Origin: JBGSQR01 sp964509295
GTDB taxonomy: Bacteria; Desulfobacterota; Desulfuromonadia; Geobacterales; Pseudopelobacteraceae
Length of the DNA: 64,000 bases
Assembly: GCA_964509295.1 (NCBI GenBank)
Contig: CAZDWS010000009.1
Location: forward strand, 124,001 to 188,000
Direction: 5' to 3'
Part shown: positions 24,701 to 32,587 of the stretch, one piece after another
Numbering within the stretch: the first letter of the stretch is position 1
Layout of the letters: the number at the start of each line of letters is the position of its first letter
The notes under the pieces: generated by a model
Told to the model about the DNA's origin: nothing
The model's database searches: none
What the model saw: the letters and a program-made list of their open reading frames with translations, nothing else
Position numbers and translations under genes: made by a program

Positions 24701-26445
24701 TTAATAACTCTTGAAACAGAGTAAATTGGGTTAGCCGCCTTAGAAATACGACCGTTTGACCACTCATAGCTGGTAGTTTTATTGTTTGCATTGGTGATTG
24801 TTCTCAAGTTGCCATCGGTAGAGTTATAAGCATAAGTAGTTGTTACGCCGTCATGGGTAATATTCGTAGGATTGCCGCTGTTTGTGTCATATGTCCAACT
24901 GCTATTGCTGGCGCCGCTTAGTACATTTGAAGATACAGTCAATGCTTGCGGCTTGTTTTTTACAATATTCTTTGTTGAGTTTGTCCAGTAGTTCAGGCTT
25001 TTTGTTCGGCTTATGTCACCAACTTCAATTACAGTCTGGGGGTCTCCATAAATATTGAAATTGCTGTTAGTGGCAGTATAAGTTTTACCGTCGCGGGTAA
25101 CAGATTTGGAAGAAAGAAGTGGTGGGAATACCCCTGCATCCGCAACAAGAAATCCTGAACATCCCCAGTTTATATTGCTGATTTGAGTATTGGAAATTGA
25201 TGACCCAGCTGTCCAATTAAAAGATTCAGAAAGCGTGGCACCATTAAAATTATAGTCCTTACTAATCGGAAGCCCGACTTTCCAGACATTTCCACCAGTT
25301 ATACTTCCATTTCCCCAGCCATAAAACTTATGAGTTTCGGTAACACTAGGACCACTGATAACCGTAGTATTGGGCGAACCGCTATTATAGACGTATGACC
25401 ACGTACCGCTTGGAATATTTGTACCGGATGTTTGTTTTTGAGTTACAACCCGATATGGAATGCTGCAGTTATCACCAGTATAAAAATTTATATCATTATA
25501 AATATATGTGTTTTTGCCACCTGAAGGATAGAAAACACCTGTCAATTCATAATTGGCCTCATAATCATACTGCCAACTATTGCCGACAGGTGGTGTGACA
25601 GTTGCCAGAAGAAAAACATCAGGTGTTTTTGTTGTATAACCGTAGGAGATAGTTCTGTTGCCAGTGGTTATTGAAGTCAATCTATTTTGCGGACTACTCG
25701 TATCATAATTAAATATGACAACTCGATTGAGTGAATCGGTGATTGTCTGAATATAAGAAAAATTTGCACCAACCATCTGGTACTTGATCGTAATAGCAGC
25801 TGTTCCAGCCGGGTTTTGTATTTTTGTGGTTTGTGCAACTTTTACATTGCTGTCGCGCATTAAATATCCGGCATTTGATCCAGCAGTCACCGAGTAATTA
25901 AATGTGTAAACAATTCCTTGAGGTGACTTGACTTCGTAAGCAGTTCCATAAGCAATCGTTTTAAGTGTCCAAAAATCTTTACTTATCAAACGACTGGTAT
26001 CGTTCTTATCCAAATTGAAAATTTGTTTAGTTCCATCCGGAAGCTCTAAAATAGGATTGCCCCCCCACTGTGTTCCGTTCTTGTCTGGATCACGCAGGAG
26101 TCCCATATGCATTGTCCAGCCTGTGCCTAAAGGACTGCTATCTCTTAAAGCAAGGTTTACAAGATTAACAACCAACCTTCTTTTCCAGATAACACTGTTA
26201 TATGTACGCATGACAGACAGATCTAAACCACCGTTGCCCGGCAAATGAAGGTCAGTTTGCACGATCTGCATATTCCCGGAAAACGGGTCTATATGTTCAT
26301 TGATAGAATCGGTCGGTGGGGCATCAAGTTTGACGCGTTGATCAAGAAATGGGTCGGTGTCGAATTCGGCAAAACAAACTCCTGGAAACAGTAATGCTAT
26401 GCAAACTAAAAACAACCACATACTTTTAAATTTATTAACTGACAT
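21790..26445 (-). CDS. Large secreted Rhs/YD-repeat protein lacking core end and toxin
   Basis: A 1551-residue exported protein. The signal peptide (MSVNKFKSMWLFLVCIALLF..., cleavage after CFA) precedes an Rhs-type N-terminal region (HIDPFSGNMQIVQTDLHLPG) and many YD repeats from about residue 500 to 1130 (for example YDNADNRSSMSYPGG and YDTANRLTQKNE). The YD part ends at EYIYMNGKLAVRIVNDGG. Where Rhs proteins normally continue into the HTDHLGTP core, this one changes to a fibronectin type III domain (about 1157-1250) and two or three Ig-like repeats (about 1260-1551). The ATG at 26445 follows GGGAGGG; a TTG four codons earlier is less likely. The missing core is encoded in the two genes just downstream. 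Confidence 0.88.
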   Translation of the reverse strand: MSVNKFKSMWLFLVCIALLFPGVCFAEFDTDPFLDQRVKLDAPPTDSINEHIDPFSGNMQIVQTDLHLPGNGGLDLSVMRTYNSVIWKRRLVVNLVNLALRDSSPLGTGWTMHMGLLRDPDKNGTQWGGNPILELPDGTKQIFNLDKNDTSRLISKDFWTLKTIAYGTAYEVKSPQGIVYTFNYSVTAGSNAGYLMRDSNVKVAQTTKIQNPAGTAAITIKYQMVGANFSYIQTITDSLNRVVIFNYDTSSPQNRLTSITTGNRTISYGYTTKTPDVFLLATVTPPVGNSWQYDYEANYELTGVFYPSGGKNTYIYNDINFYTGDNCSIPYRVVTQKQTSGTNIPSGTWSYVYNSGSPNTTVISGPSVTETHKFYGWGNGSITGGNVWKVGLPISKDYNFNGATLSESFNWTAGSSISNTQISNINWGCSGFLVADAGVFPPLLSSKSVTRDGKTYTATNSNFNIYGDPQTVIEVGDISRTKSLNYWTNSTKNIVKNKPQALTVSSNVLSGASNSSWTYDTNSGNPTNITHDGVTTTYAYNSTDGNLRTITNANNKTTSYEWSNGRISKAANPIYSVSRVINTDGTIKSETNGRGYTTSYTYDNNLRITGVTPPIGNSTIISYPADNSYRQETRGSYWIKHNYDGFARPFGSVDSKGVSTSVAYKAYGVKDYSDSNVGEKTTFDYFGRPVQALDKAGYSDSYSYSPVGGYTAVTVTDKNSKTSVHTYYAFGNPDEKHLMSVKDQAGTTTSYNRNILGNVTKISQGSVIHNFYYNDPQNRIAFLTSEDHPETGTISYGRDNVGNMTSKTNATGTKTYVYDDINRLTKITSGSNTILFGYDNADNRSSMSYPGGSASFVYDTANRLTQKNETISGKSYINKYSYDNNDNVQTITYPSNRLVTYGYNGNNQITSITGFGGKVLDFVYDKEFLKSFAYYNGSNVKTITTNLTYNSRFLPDTNIAGSAVSLKYGYDTRGNTTSIINNISSSKNQTLGYDDLSRLTSFAGAWGSGSYTYDSYGSRKSKTVAGTASSTYSLINNRLSSVTGGEAATYTYNGNGALNGGTWNGSNYTLGYDAFDNLANYKAGSTTLANYAYDGDGMRVLKSAGGVSTVYHYGRSNQMLSETKSDGNLIAEYIYMNGKLAVRIVNDGGSIPPVSGAPPNPSNVQVQSISPTTLKVTWVDNSTNETGFEILRGSKGSGPNSIMIVSKIIVGPNVTTFIDPYTTTTGTYIYRIRAFNGTEFSPTYSTAVFTRKAAATATVLKSSSTNSPYSLDAVESTSLAPKITLSTLNDGAATRTKVLNIAGNITLSGSIKSLTVNGVDAMLINNHFSQALSLQPGVNEIKLNATDNNGISTNINRIITLDKIATVIGISTPPDNCITSKPYILVSGITSEKAVVKVEVVETGKTESTQISGTEFSAPVYLQKGINTINITATDLAGNSSVAKRSVIFDNQGPTLSVTEPAEDIEISISQITISGSISDTLSESSISILCDGKTYNPAIVDGKFSQKLTFAKENHYAIFVTATDLAGNKTIAQRNVIFKQKPTNKDAAAK

Positions 26446-26593
26446 TATCCCTCCCAAAACAACAAAATACTATTTAGCTTGGTTTAATTTCACAAATTAG
26501 CAAAAGCTAAATAACATAAGCATATTTAATAATCAAGATTTATTATAAAAAAATAATTTTAGATATTAAACTTTGGGACAGAATCCGTCTTTT

Positions 26594-26642
26594 AAAAACA
26601 AGAAACCCCCGTCGGCATTACCAACGGGGGTTTCTTGTTTTT
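26594..26642 (-). terminator. Strong intrinsic terminator after the CoA-transferase gene
   Basis: A perfect 19-bp stem with an 11-nt loop (ACCCCCGT/ACGGGGGT core, AAAAACAAG/CTTGTTTTT base). On the minus strand it ends in a T-run, so it should stop transcription of the CoA-transferase gene before the Rhs locus. It separates the metabolic genes from the Rhs block. The rest of the roughly 200-bp gap is A/T-rich and shows no gene. Confidence 0.93.
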
Positions 26643-26661
26643 AAGTTAAACTAAATAGGGA

Positions 26662-28254
26662 CTATTCGCAGAGATCTACGTTGATATCCCAGTTTTTGAT
26701 CTTCATTGTGCCGTTTTTGGCCAGGTTGAGCTGCATCTTGAAGACGCGGTCCCACAGTTGTGGCTGGTGACCAACTTTACGGGCCAGACACTCCTTGGTA
26801 GCCATTTCCAGGTACTCGGTCAGAATTGGTTTGTACTCAGGGTGTGCGCACTTCTCGATAACAACCTTGGCACGATCCTTAGGAGCAAGTCCACGCATAT
26901 CGGCCAGACCCTGCTCAGTTACAACCACATCCAGATCGTGCTCGGTATGGTCGATATGCTGGCAGTGTGGAACAACACAGGAGATACCCATTGGATCGGT
27001 TTTGGAAGGACGGGTTGAAGGTGTGTGCATGATTTTCAACTTGCCGTTACGCAGGAAGTCGCCGGAACCGCCCAGACCGTTGATCATACGGGTACCGTTA
27101 ACCAGGGTTGAGTTGGCATGTCCGTAGATATCGATTTCCAGCGGGGTGTTCATGCAGATTACGCCCAGACGTCTGATCGGCTCAGGATTGTTGGAGATGG
27201 AGAGCGGACGGAGCACGATCTTGGGCGCATAGAATTCACGGTTGGCCAGGAAGCGCGGGAAACCGGAAGTTTCTGACAACGACAAAGAGCAGGATGATGC
27301 TGCGTCAAGACGACCGGAGTCGAACAGATCCAGCATGCCGTCCTGAAGAACTTCAGTGTAAACGCTGAGATTATAGAACGGGCCATTGGCCAGACCGCCG
27401 ACAACTGCGTTGGCGATAGAACCTACGCCGGACTGCAGTGGCAGGAGGTTTTTAGGTAAACGTCCTTCTTTAACTTCGTGGCCGAGGAAATCCATGATAT
27501 GAGCTGCAATAGCAATTGATGACTCGTCGGAATCGGCAAGAACACGACCTTTGTCAGTGTGCTTTGATTCTACGATAGCAACAATCTTGCTCGGATCACA
27601 AGGCACATAGGTTGTACCGATGCGGGAATCAGCCTTGGTGATGGCGAGAACTTCGCGATTTGGCGGAGCCTGCTGACAGACGATGTCGTGCATACCTTCA
27701 AAAGAAGGCATGGCTGTGTTGACTTCGATGATGATTCTGTCGCAAACCATCAGAATTTCCGGGATAACGCCACAAGATGCGGTAGGAACAAGACCACCGT
27801 CTTCAGTGATGGCAGAAACTTCTATAATTGCGATGTCCAGTTTGCCGGTAGGGCTGTCTTTGGTATAGAAACCATAACCAAGGTCCTGGGCGAATACGGA
27901 AAGGTGTTTGTCACCCATGCGGATGCGGCCTTCATTGATACCGGCAGCAATGTCCTTACCGGTCTGATAAGGCCAACGACGGTCAATCATGTCATTCTGT
28001 GCCCAGCGGTTTTCGCATTCGGCACCAACTGAAGCACCTATGAACAGATTGAACTTGAGTTTGCCCTGCAGGTTGTTTTTTTCAACATGTTCAGCCAGGG
28101 CGATAGGAATCGCTTTTGGATAGCCGGCAGGCGTAAAACCAGACCAGCCCATGTTCATGCCGTTTTTGAACATTCCGATTGTTTCCTCGACGGAAACAAC
28201 CTTGCTCAACAGAGACTTACAACGGATGCGATCTTGCAAAGTTCCATAAGACAT
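26662..28254 (-). CDS. Acetyl-CoA hydrolase/transferase family protein (succinyl-CoA:acetate CoA-transferase type)
   Basis: A 530-residue class I CoA-transferase-type enzyme. Family features are FIGASVGAECENRWA, the PTASCGVIPEI segment, SVYTEVLQDGML with the glutamate that forms the CoA thioester, the INGLGGSGDFLRN loop near the C-terminus and VVTEQGLADMRG. In Geobacter relatives this enzyme swaps CoA between succinyl-CoA and acetate, which both activates acetate and serves as the succinyl-CoA step of the TCA cycle. That role fits here but is inferred. AGGAGG precedes the ATG. The gene stands alone with its own terminator. Confidence 0.92.
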   Translation of the reverse strand: MSYGTLQDRIRCKSLLSKVVSVEETIGMFKNGMNMGWSGFTPAGYPKAIPIALAEHVEKNNLQGKLKFNLFIGASVGAECENRWAQNDMIDRRWPYQTGKDIAAGINEGRIRMGDKHLSVFAQDLGYGFYTKDSPTGKLDIAIIEVSAITEDGGLVPTASCGVIPEILMVCDRIIIEVNTAMPSFEGMHDIVCQQAPPNREVLAITKADSRIGTTYVPCDPSKIVAIVESKHTDKGRVLADSDESSIAIAAHIMDFLGHEVKEGRLPKNLLPLQSGVGSIANAVVGGLANGPFYNLSVYTEVLQDGMLDLFDSGRLDAASSCSLSLSETSGFPRFLANREFYAPKIVLRPLSISNNPEPIRRLGVICMNTPLEIDIYGHANSTLVNGTRMINGLGGSGDFLRNGKLKIMHTPSTRPSKTDPMGISCVVPHCQHIDHTEHDLDVVVTEQGLADMRGLAPKDRAKVVIEKCAHPEYKPILTEYLEMATKECLARKVGHQPQLWDRVFKMQLNLAKNGTMKIKNWDINVDLCE

Positions 28255-28352
28255 TTTTACTACCTCCTGTTTTTGTGTGACTAGATTATATAACCCGCAT
28301 TATACAACAAATCCACCAGCTTCCAGTGGCCGCTAAAACATTTAACAACTAA

Positions 28353-28643
28353 TCAGCTTTCGTAGTCAACCGCCGCAATTGAAGAGCAGAGTGATTTCAT
28401 CAACGGGATAACTTCTCCGGCATGATAGGGGTGAATCTGATAAGCTTTAAGGTCGTCCATGGAGTCAAATTTTGTAATCAGTGCCACATCAAAAGAGCGT
28501 TCTGAGCGAACGACATCAATACCAGCTTCCAGATGACGTAATTCGGAAATTTTGCCCTGCATGCTGAGTAGCTTGCCATGAACAGCAGCTAAATTTTCAC
28601 TTGTAGGATCAGTCAGTTTAAAAAATACGATGTGTGTAATCAT
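28353..28643 (-). CDS. Dabb-domain (stress-responsive alpha/beta-barrel) protein
   Basis: A 96-residue protein covering one Dabb domain: it opens with MITHIVFFKL, followed by LRHLEAGIDVVRSERSFDVALIT and the FDSMDDLKAYQIHPYH motif. Members are dimeric ferredoxin-like barrels found in stress proteins and some small-molecule enzymes. No catalytic function can be assigned. GGAGGGG sits upstream of the ATG. It is a single-gene unit upstream of the CoA-transferase in the same direction. Confidence 0.88.
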   Translation of the reverse strand: MITHIVFFKLTDPTSENLAAVHGKLLSMQGKISELRHLEAGIDVVRSERSFDVALITKFDSMDDLKAYQIHPYHAGEVIPLMKSLCSSIAAVDYES

Positions 28644-28853
28644 GAAAATTGCCCCTCCTGGATTCTATTAAAGATGTCCGCACTTTATGACATACATTCC
28701 GCTGGAGTGTCAAGTTGTTACTGCCCTGAAATTACGGCATAAAACAGGCTGTTAACTTGTTTTCATAATTTCTGATGATATAGTTACAGACAGAATTCAG
28801 AAGACTTATTTAATCCGATTGTGAGGTCATTTCCGGATAACAGGAGGCACATC

Positions 28854-29558
28854 ATGCAGGAACAGATTCTTATCCCTTCCATAGAAAAAAGACTCGGATC
28901 ACTAATGGAAATAAATCGACGAATGACATTGGATTCAGATCCAAAAAAACGTGAGACAAAACCAAAACCAACAATCACAATTTCACGCGAATTCGGCTGC
29001 GAAGCTTTCCCTATTGCCGAACGCCTGCAGGAGTTGATGGAACAAAAAACCGGGGAGAGCTGGATTTTGATGGACAAGGCGCTGCTGGAGGAGGTTGCAA
29101 AAAATCACAGCTTGTCTGAAAGCCTGCTGAGAGGCATTGGTGAAAAATCACACTTTTTTGATGAAATAATGGCTACTTTCTCACCGCTCTGGAAGAGCGA
29201 GAGAGATCTGTTCCAGTTGATCTGTCGCCAGATTGTGGCTGTTGCTGCTGCCGGAAATGTAATTCTGGTCGGCAGGGGTGGCGCTTTTGTTACCCGCTCA
29301 ATGAAAAATTGCCACCACTTCCGGCTGTACGCCTCAGAGGGATTCAAAGTTGCATCTATTGCCAGGCGCCTTAATATAACTGTTGAAGAAGCTGAAAAAG
29401 TGATTTCGCGAAGACAGAAACAGCGCGACAAGTTTATCCGTGATTTTCTCAATCAGGATGCTCGCGACCTGAGTATTTACAATCTGGTGATAAATAACGA
29501 CAAAAACAATACTGAAAAGGCTGCTCAAACAATTATGGCGTATGCCCTGGAAGGGTGA
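28854..29558 (+). CDS. Cytidylate kinase-like family protein
   Basis: About 234 residues of the cytidylate-kinase-like (AAA_26) family. ITISREFGCEAFPIAERL stands in for the P-loop region, followed by WILMDKALLEEVA, GNVILVGRGGAFVTR and an RQKQRDKFIRDFL segment ending in YNLVINND. The canonical CMP-kinase P-loop (GPxGxGK) is absent, so this is not the housekeeping Cmk; its substrate is unknown. The ATG at 28854 has AGGAGG 7 nt upstream and is preferred over a GTG 11 codons earlier. Neighbours give no further clue. Confidence 0.82.
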   Translation: MQEQILIPSIEKRLGSLMEINRRMTLDSDPKKRETKPKPTITISREFGCEAFPIAERLQELMEQKTGESWILMDKALLEEVAKNHSLSESLLRGIGEKSHFFDEIMATFSPLWKSERDLFQLICRQIVAVAAAGNVILVGRGGAFVTRSMKNCHHFRLYASEGFKVASIARRLNITVEEAEKVISRRQKQRDKFIRDFLNQDARDLSIYNLVINNDKNNTEKAAQTIMAYALEG

Positions 29559-29580
29559 CTGGGAACTAAGAACTAAAATG

Positions 29581-30183
29581 CTATTTTTCCCAGCGTTTGT
29601 AGAGATGGTTATCTATCCCGATTTGGTCCAGCACCTTGCCGACAACGAAATCAACCATATCTGCAACAGATTGGGGCTTATGGTAAAAAGCCGGCATGGC
29701 AGGAATCAGGCGGGCACCGGCTCGCGACAATCGAAGCATATTTTCAAGGTGGATCTCACTAAGAGGTGTCTCGCGGGGCACCAACAGTAAAGGACGCCGT
29801 TCTTTCAGCATCACATCGGCACTACGCTCCACAAGATTGCCGGAAATACCGGCTGCTATTCTTGCCAGTGTCCCCATACTGCAGGGAGCAATAATCATCA
29901 CATCCGGAGCTGCAGATCCACTGGCTGAACAGACAAACAGGTCACCCGGGTCAACAACCCGGATATCCGCATCAACTGCCAGGTATTGGCGCAGATTTCT
30001 GGCCGACTGCGCTGGATCACCGGCAAGATCAAGCCCGGTTTCCTCCCGGCAGACCAGCAGTCCACTGACTGTGGCACAGAATGTCAGCTTGCAACCGCGA
30101 CGACATAATTCTTCGGCAAGGCGCAATCCATAAATAGAGCCGGAAGCGCCGCTCAAAGCGAGAAAAACATTTAGTGGTTTCAT
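29581..30183 (-). CDS. ubiX: Flavin prenyltransferase, UbiX family
   Basis: A 200-residue enzyme that makes the prenylated FMN cofactor needed by UbiD decarboxylases. It shows the family start ALSGASGSIYGLRLAE, MIIAPCSMGTLARIAAGIS and the LVPRETPLSEIHLENM motif. Its ATG overlaps the stop of the ubiA-like gene (ATGA), and that gene overlaps ubiD in turn. The three form one coupled operon, probably for menaquinone (late prenylation and decarboxylation steps of the futalosine route or a related one), since these anaerobes rely on menaquinone. Confidence 0.94.
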   Translation of the reverse strand: MKPLNVFLALSGASGSIYGLRLAEELCRRGCKLTFCATVSGLLVCREETGLDLAGDPAQSARNLRQYLAVDADIRVVDPGDLFVCSASGSAAPDVMIIAPCSMGTLARIAAGISGNLVERSADVMLKERRPLLLVPRETPLSEIHLENMLRLSRAGARLIPAMPAFYHKPQSVADMVDFVVGKVLDQIGIDNHLYKRWEK

Positions 30184-31067
30184 ATCTGCCTCAGGAATAC
30201 TTCCGCAGCCGTACTCATCAAAATAACGATACTTATGTAGCCATTCATATTAAAAAAAGCTGCATCCAGCTTTTCCAGATCCCCATCCCTCAACAGCCAG
30301 TGTTCATAAAGCAACATGCCGGATGTCACCAAAATACCAACCATGAAATACGCACCCAGCTTCATGGTCGTGAAAAGTCCGAGCAGCAGGGCAATCATCA
30401 CCAGATGGAACATGCGAGCCGTCCAGAGCGAGCCCTCCACCCCCAGCAGTACAGGAATCGAGTGTAGCCCGGCCTTGCGGTCAAAGTCCAGATCCTGCAG
30501 TGCATATAGGATATCAAAACCGGCCACCCAGAAAAGGACGGCAGCGCCAAGAATAAAAGCAGGCGCATCCAGAGTACCACGAATGGCAACCCAAGCGCCG
30601 ATGGGCGCAACAGCCAGACAGATACCAAGCACCACATGGGCCAGTGACGTGAATCGTTTACAATAGGAATAAAGCACCAGAAAAAAGATCGCCAGGGGAG
30701 AAAGCAGTAAACATAACTGGTTCAACTGTGCGGCAGAAACCAGCAGCAAGGCCAGTGAGCCGACTATGAAAGCGACAGTAACGCCTTTGCTGATCAGACC
30801 GGCCGGGATCGCCCTGCCTGCCGTGCGCGGATTGCGGGCATCAATCTCGGCATCGATCAGCCTGTTAAGCGCCATAGCCGCAGTACGGGCACCGACCATG
30901 GCCATTACAATCCAGAACAGTTGTGCAACGGTCGGCAATCCGCCAGCTGCCAGCAGTGCTCCGGACAGGGCAAACGGCAGGGCAAAAATTGTATGGGAGA
31001 ACTTGATCATTTCCATGAAGATGGAAATTTTTCTGAACAAACTATTGTTTTCTGTCATCGCACTCAC
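30180..31067 (-). CDS. ubiA: UbiA family prenyltransferase
   Basis: A 295-residue integral membrane prenyltransferase with about eight to nine hydrophobic helices. Both Mg-diphosphate motifs are present: ALNRLIDAEIDARNPRT (first Asp-rich motif) and YALQDLDFDRKAGLHSIP (second). It attaches a polyprenyl chain to an aromatic acid. The operon partners UbiD and UbiX suggest the quinone pathway; in organisms with the futalosine route the equivalent enzyme is MqnP. Overlaps with both neighbours by four bases imply stoichiometric translation. Confidence 0.92.
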   Translation of the reverse strand: MSAMTENNSLFRKISIFMEMIKFSHTIFALPFALSGALLAAGGLPTVAQLFWIVMAMVGARTAAMALNRLIDAEIDARNPRTAGRAIPAGLISKGVTVAFIVGSLALLLVSAAQLNQLCLLLSPLAIFFLVLYSYCKRFTSLAHVVLGICLAVAPIGAWVAIRGTLDAPAFILGAAVLFWVAGFDILYALQDLDFDRKAGLHSIPVLLGVEGSLWTARMFHLVMIALLLGLFTTMKLGAYFMVGILVTSGMLLYEHWLLRDGDLEKLDAAFFNMNGYISIVILMSTAAEVFLRQI

Positions 31068-32470
31068 TCGATACCATATTCTTTCCAGCGCAAATCCATA
31101 CGCCGTATTATTTCATTATCAGCAGAGAAGCTACGTCTAAAATCACGACCACCAGTAGCATCCAGAGCCAGGCGGTTACCCGTCTTATCATAAAACAGGT
31201 CACGGCTGAACTCCGCAAGATTGATACTGCTCCATGCGATTCTGCTCATATGGGAAACGTCCTGACCGGAATCGACAAATATCAACAGGCGTGCCGAACA
31301 AAACCAAGACATGCTCCAGAGGTGTTCCGCTGTTTCCCTTACCATGTCAGGGTTCGGGTTATCAAGAAAAATGACTGCGCTCTGGTGAAATACCCACTCC
31401 AGAGGAAAGCAGATCCCATTTATATTCGGAATCAAGCTCTTTAAAAAGGATTGCAGCACCGCTTCCCAGGCCTTGGCCATCCAGCAGTCTTCCATGGGTG
31501 GCGGCCCCACGACAGTAGCCGGCATGATCGCCCCGGGCCGATGGTATATGGCTGTAATTCGCATCAGTGCCGCAGGTCCGGCCGGTGAATAAAAACCGGT
31601 ATGATTGCCGAACGGCCCTTCAATAACCGTTTCAGCCGGATCAACATAGCCTTCGATGACCAGTTCGGAACCGGTTGGTATCTGTAAAGGTACTGTGCAG
31701 CTGGCTGACATCTCCAGTGCCCTGTCGCGCAGAAAGCCGGCAAAGGTCATCTCATCCAGCGTTCCCGGCAATGGAAACATGGCGCTGAATGTTATAACCG
31801 GATCTCCACCAAGCGCAATTGCCACCGGCATCCGTTTCCCCAGCTGCCGATATTCCTGCAGATGTGCAGCGGCACCGCTCCCCTCTTTCCAACGAATCGC
31901 CAATTGGTCAGGGCCGCGCAGTTGACAGCGATACATACCACAATTGGGGCTGGAGCCATCAGGTCCGGCTGTAAAAACCAACGGCAGGGTAATGTAATGT
32001 GGAAAGCCATCGGCACTGCCGTCATCCGGCCAAGTTTGCAGAAAAGGGAATTTTGTCAGATCAGGCGGGACCATTGCCACAAGATCTGGATCAACCTCAG
32101 TTGAAGTTTGCGGGATAAATTTCAATAACTCAGTCAAGCCTGCAATCTGTCGATCAAGATTAACCAGGTCTGGTTCGTGAATCGGAGCAAGAAGAGTACT
32201 GACCCTTCCGGTCAACTGCTGAAGACTCTCCACCCCCAAAGCCAGACAGACCCTCCGGATGGAGCCGAACAGGTTGGTGGCAATTGCAAAGTTGCTGCCA
32301 ACAGGGTTTTCAAACAGCAATGCCTTGCCGCCGCCAGGCTGTTTGCAGACCCGGTCGGTAATGGCAGCAATTTCCTGCACCGGGTCCACTTCAGTACTTA
32401 TGCGGACAAGCTCTACCTTCTCATTCAGAAGGGAGATAAATTGCTGGAGGTTATTGTTTGAAGCACCCAT
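31064..32470 (-). CDS. ubiD: UbiD family prenyl-FMN-dependent decarboxylase
   Basis: About 468 residues. Recognisable parts are KALLFENPVGSNFAIATNLFG, MYRCQLRGPDQLAIRWKEGSG, the active-site segment LPGTLDEMTFAGFLR, IEGPFGNHTGFYSP and the C-terminal DATGGRDFRR. It decarboxylates the prenylated aromatic acid produced by the UbiA-like partner using the cofactor made by UbiX. The second ATG (32470) is chosen because GGTGG lies upstream; the ATG five codons earlier has no ribosome site. It is the first gene of the ubiD-ubiA-ubiX operon. Confidence 0.92.
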   Translation of the reverse strand: MGASNNNLQQFISLLNEKVELVRISTEVDPVQEIAAITDRVCKQPGGGKALLFENPVGSNFAIATNLFGSIRRVCLALGVESLQQLTGRVSTLLAPIHEPDLVNLDRQIAGLTELLKFIPQTSTEVDPDLVAMVPPDLTKFPFLQTWPDDGSADGFPHYITLPLVFTAGPDGSSPNCGMYRCQLRGPDQLAIRWKEGSGAAAHLQEYRQLGKRMPVAIALGGDPVITFSAMFPLPGTLDEMTFAGFLRDRALEMSASCTVPLQIPTGSELVIEGYVDPAETVIEGPFGNHTGFYSPAGPAALMRITAIYHRPGAIMPATVVGPPPMEDCWMAKAWEAVLQSFLKSLIPNINGICFPLEWVFHQSAVIFLDNPNPDMVRETAEHLWSMSWFCSARLLIFVDSGQDVSHMSRIAWSSINLAEFSRDLFYDKTGNRLALDATGGRDFRRSFSADNEIIRRMDLRWKEYGIE

Positions 32471-32587
32471 TTTGATTCCACCCATTTGGGCAATAAGTTA
32501 AATTAATTACGCTGCCTGCAATGGGAGTGTAACATGGGCTTCACTTGCCTGTGTATGGAAATTTAAAGCACCATTTGTAATTTGTAG

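Noticed and set aside
19053..26600. CRISPR array or prophage in the A/T-rich block
   Set aside because: No regularly spaced repeats, integrase, capsid or terminase genes are present; the repeats seen are the two Rhs cores.
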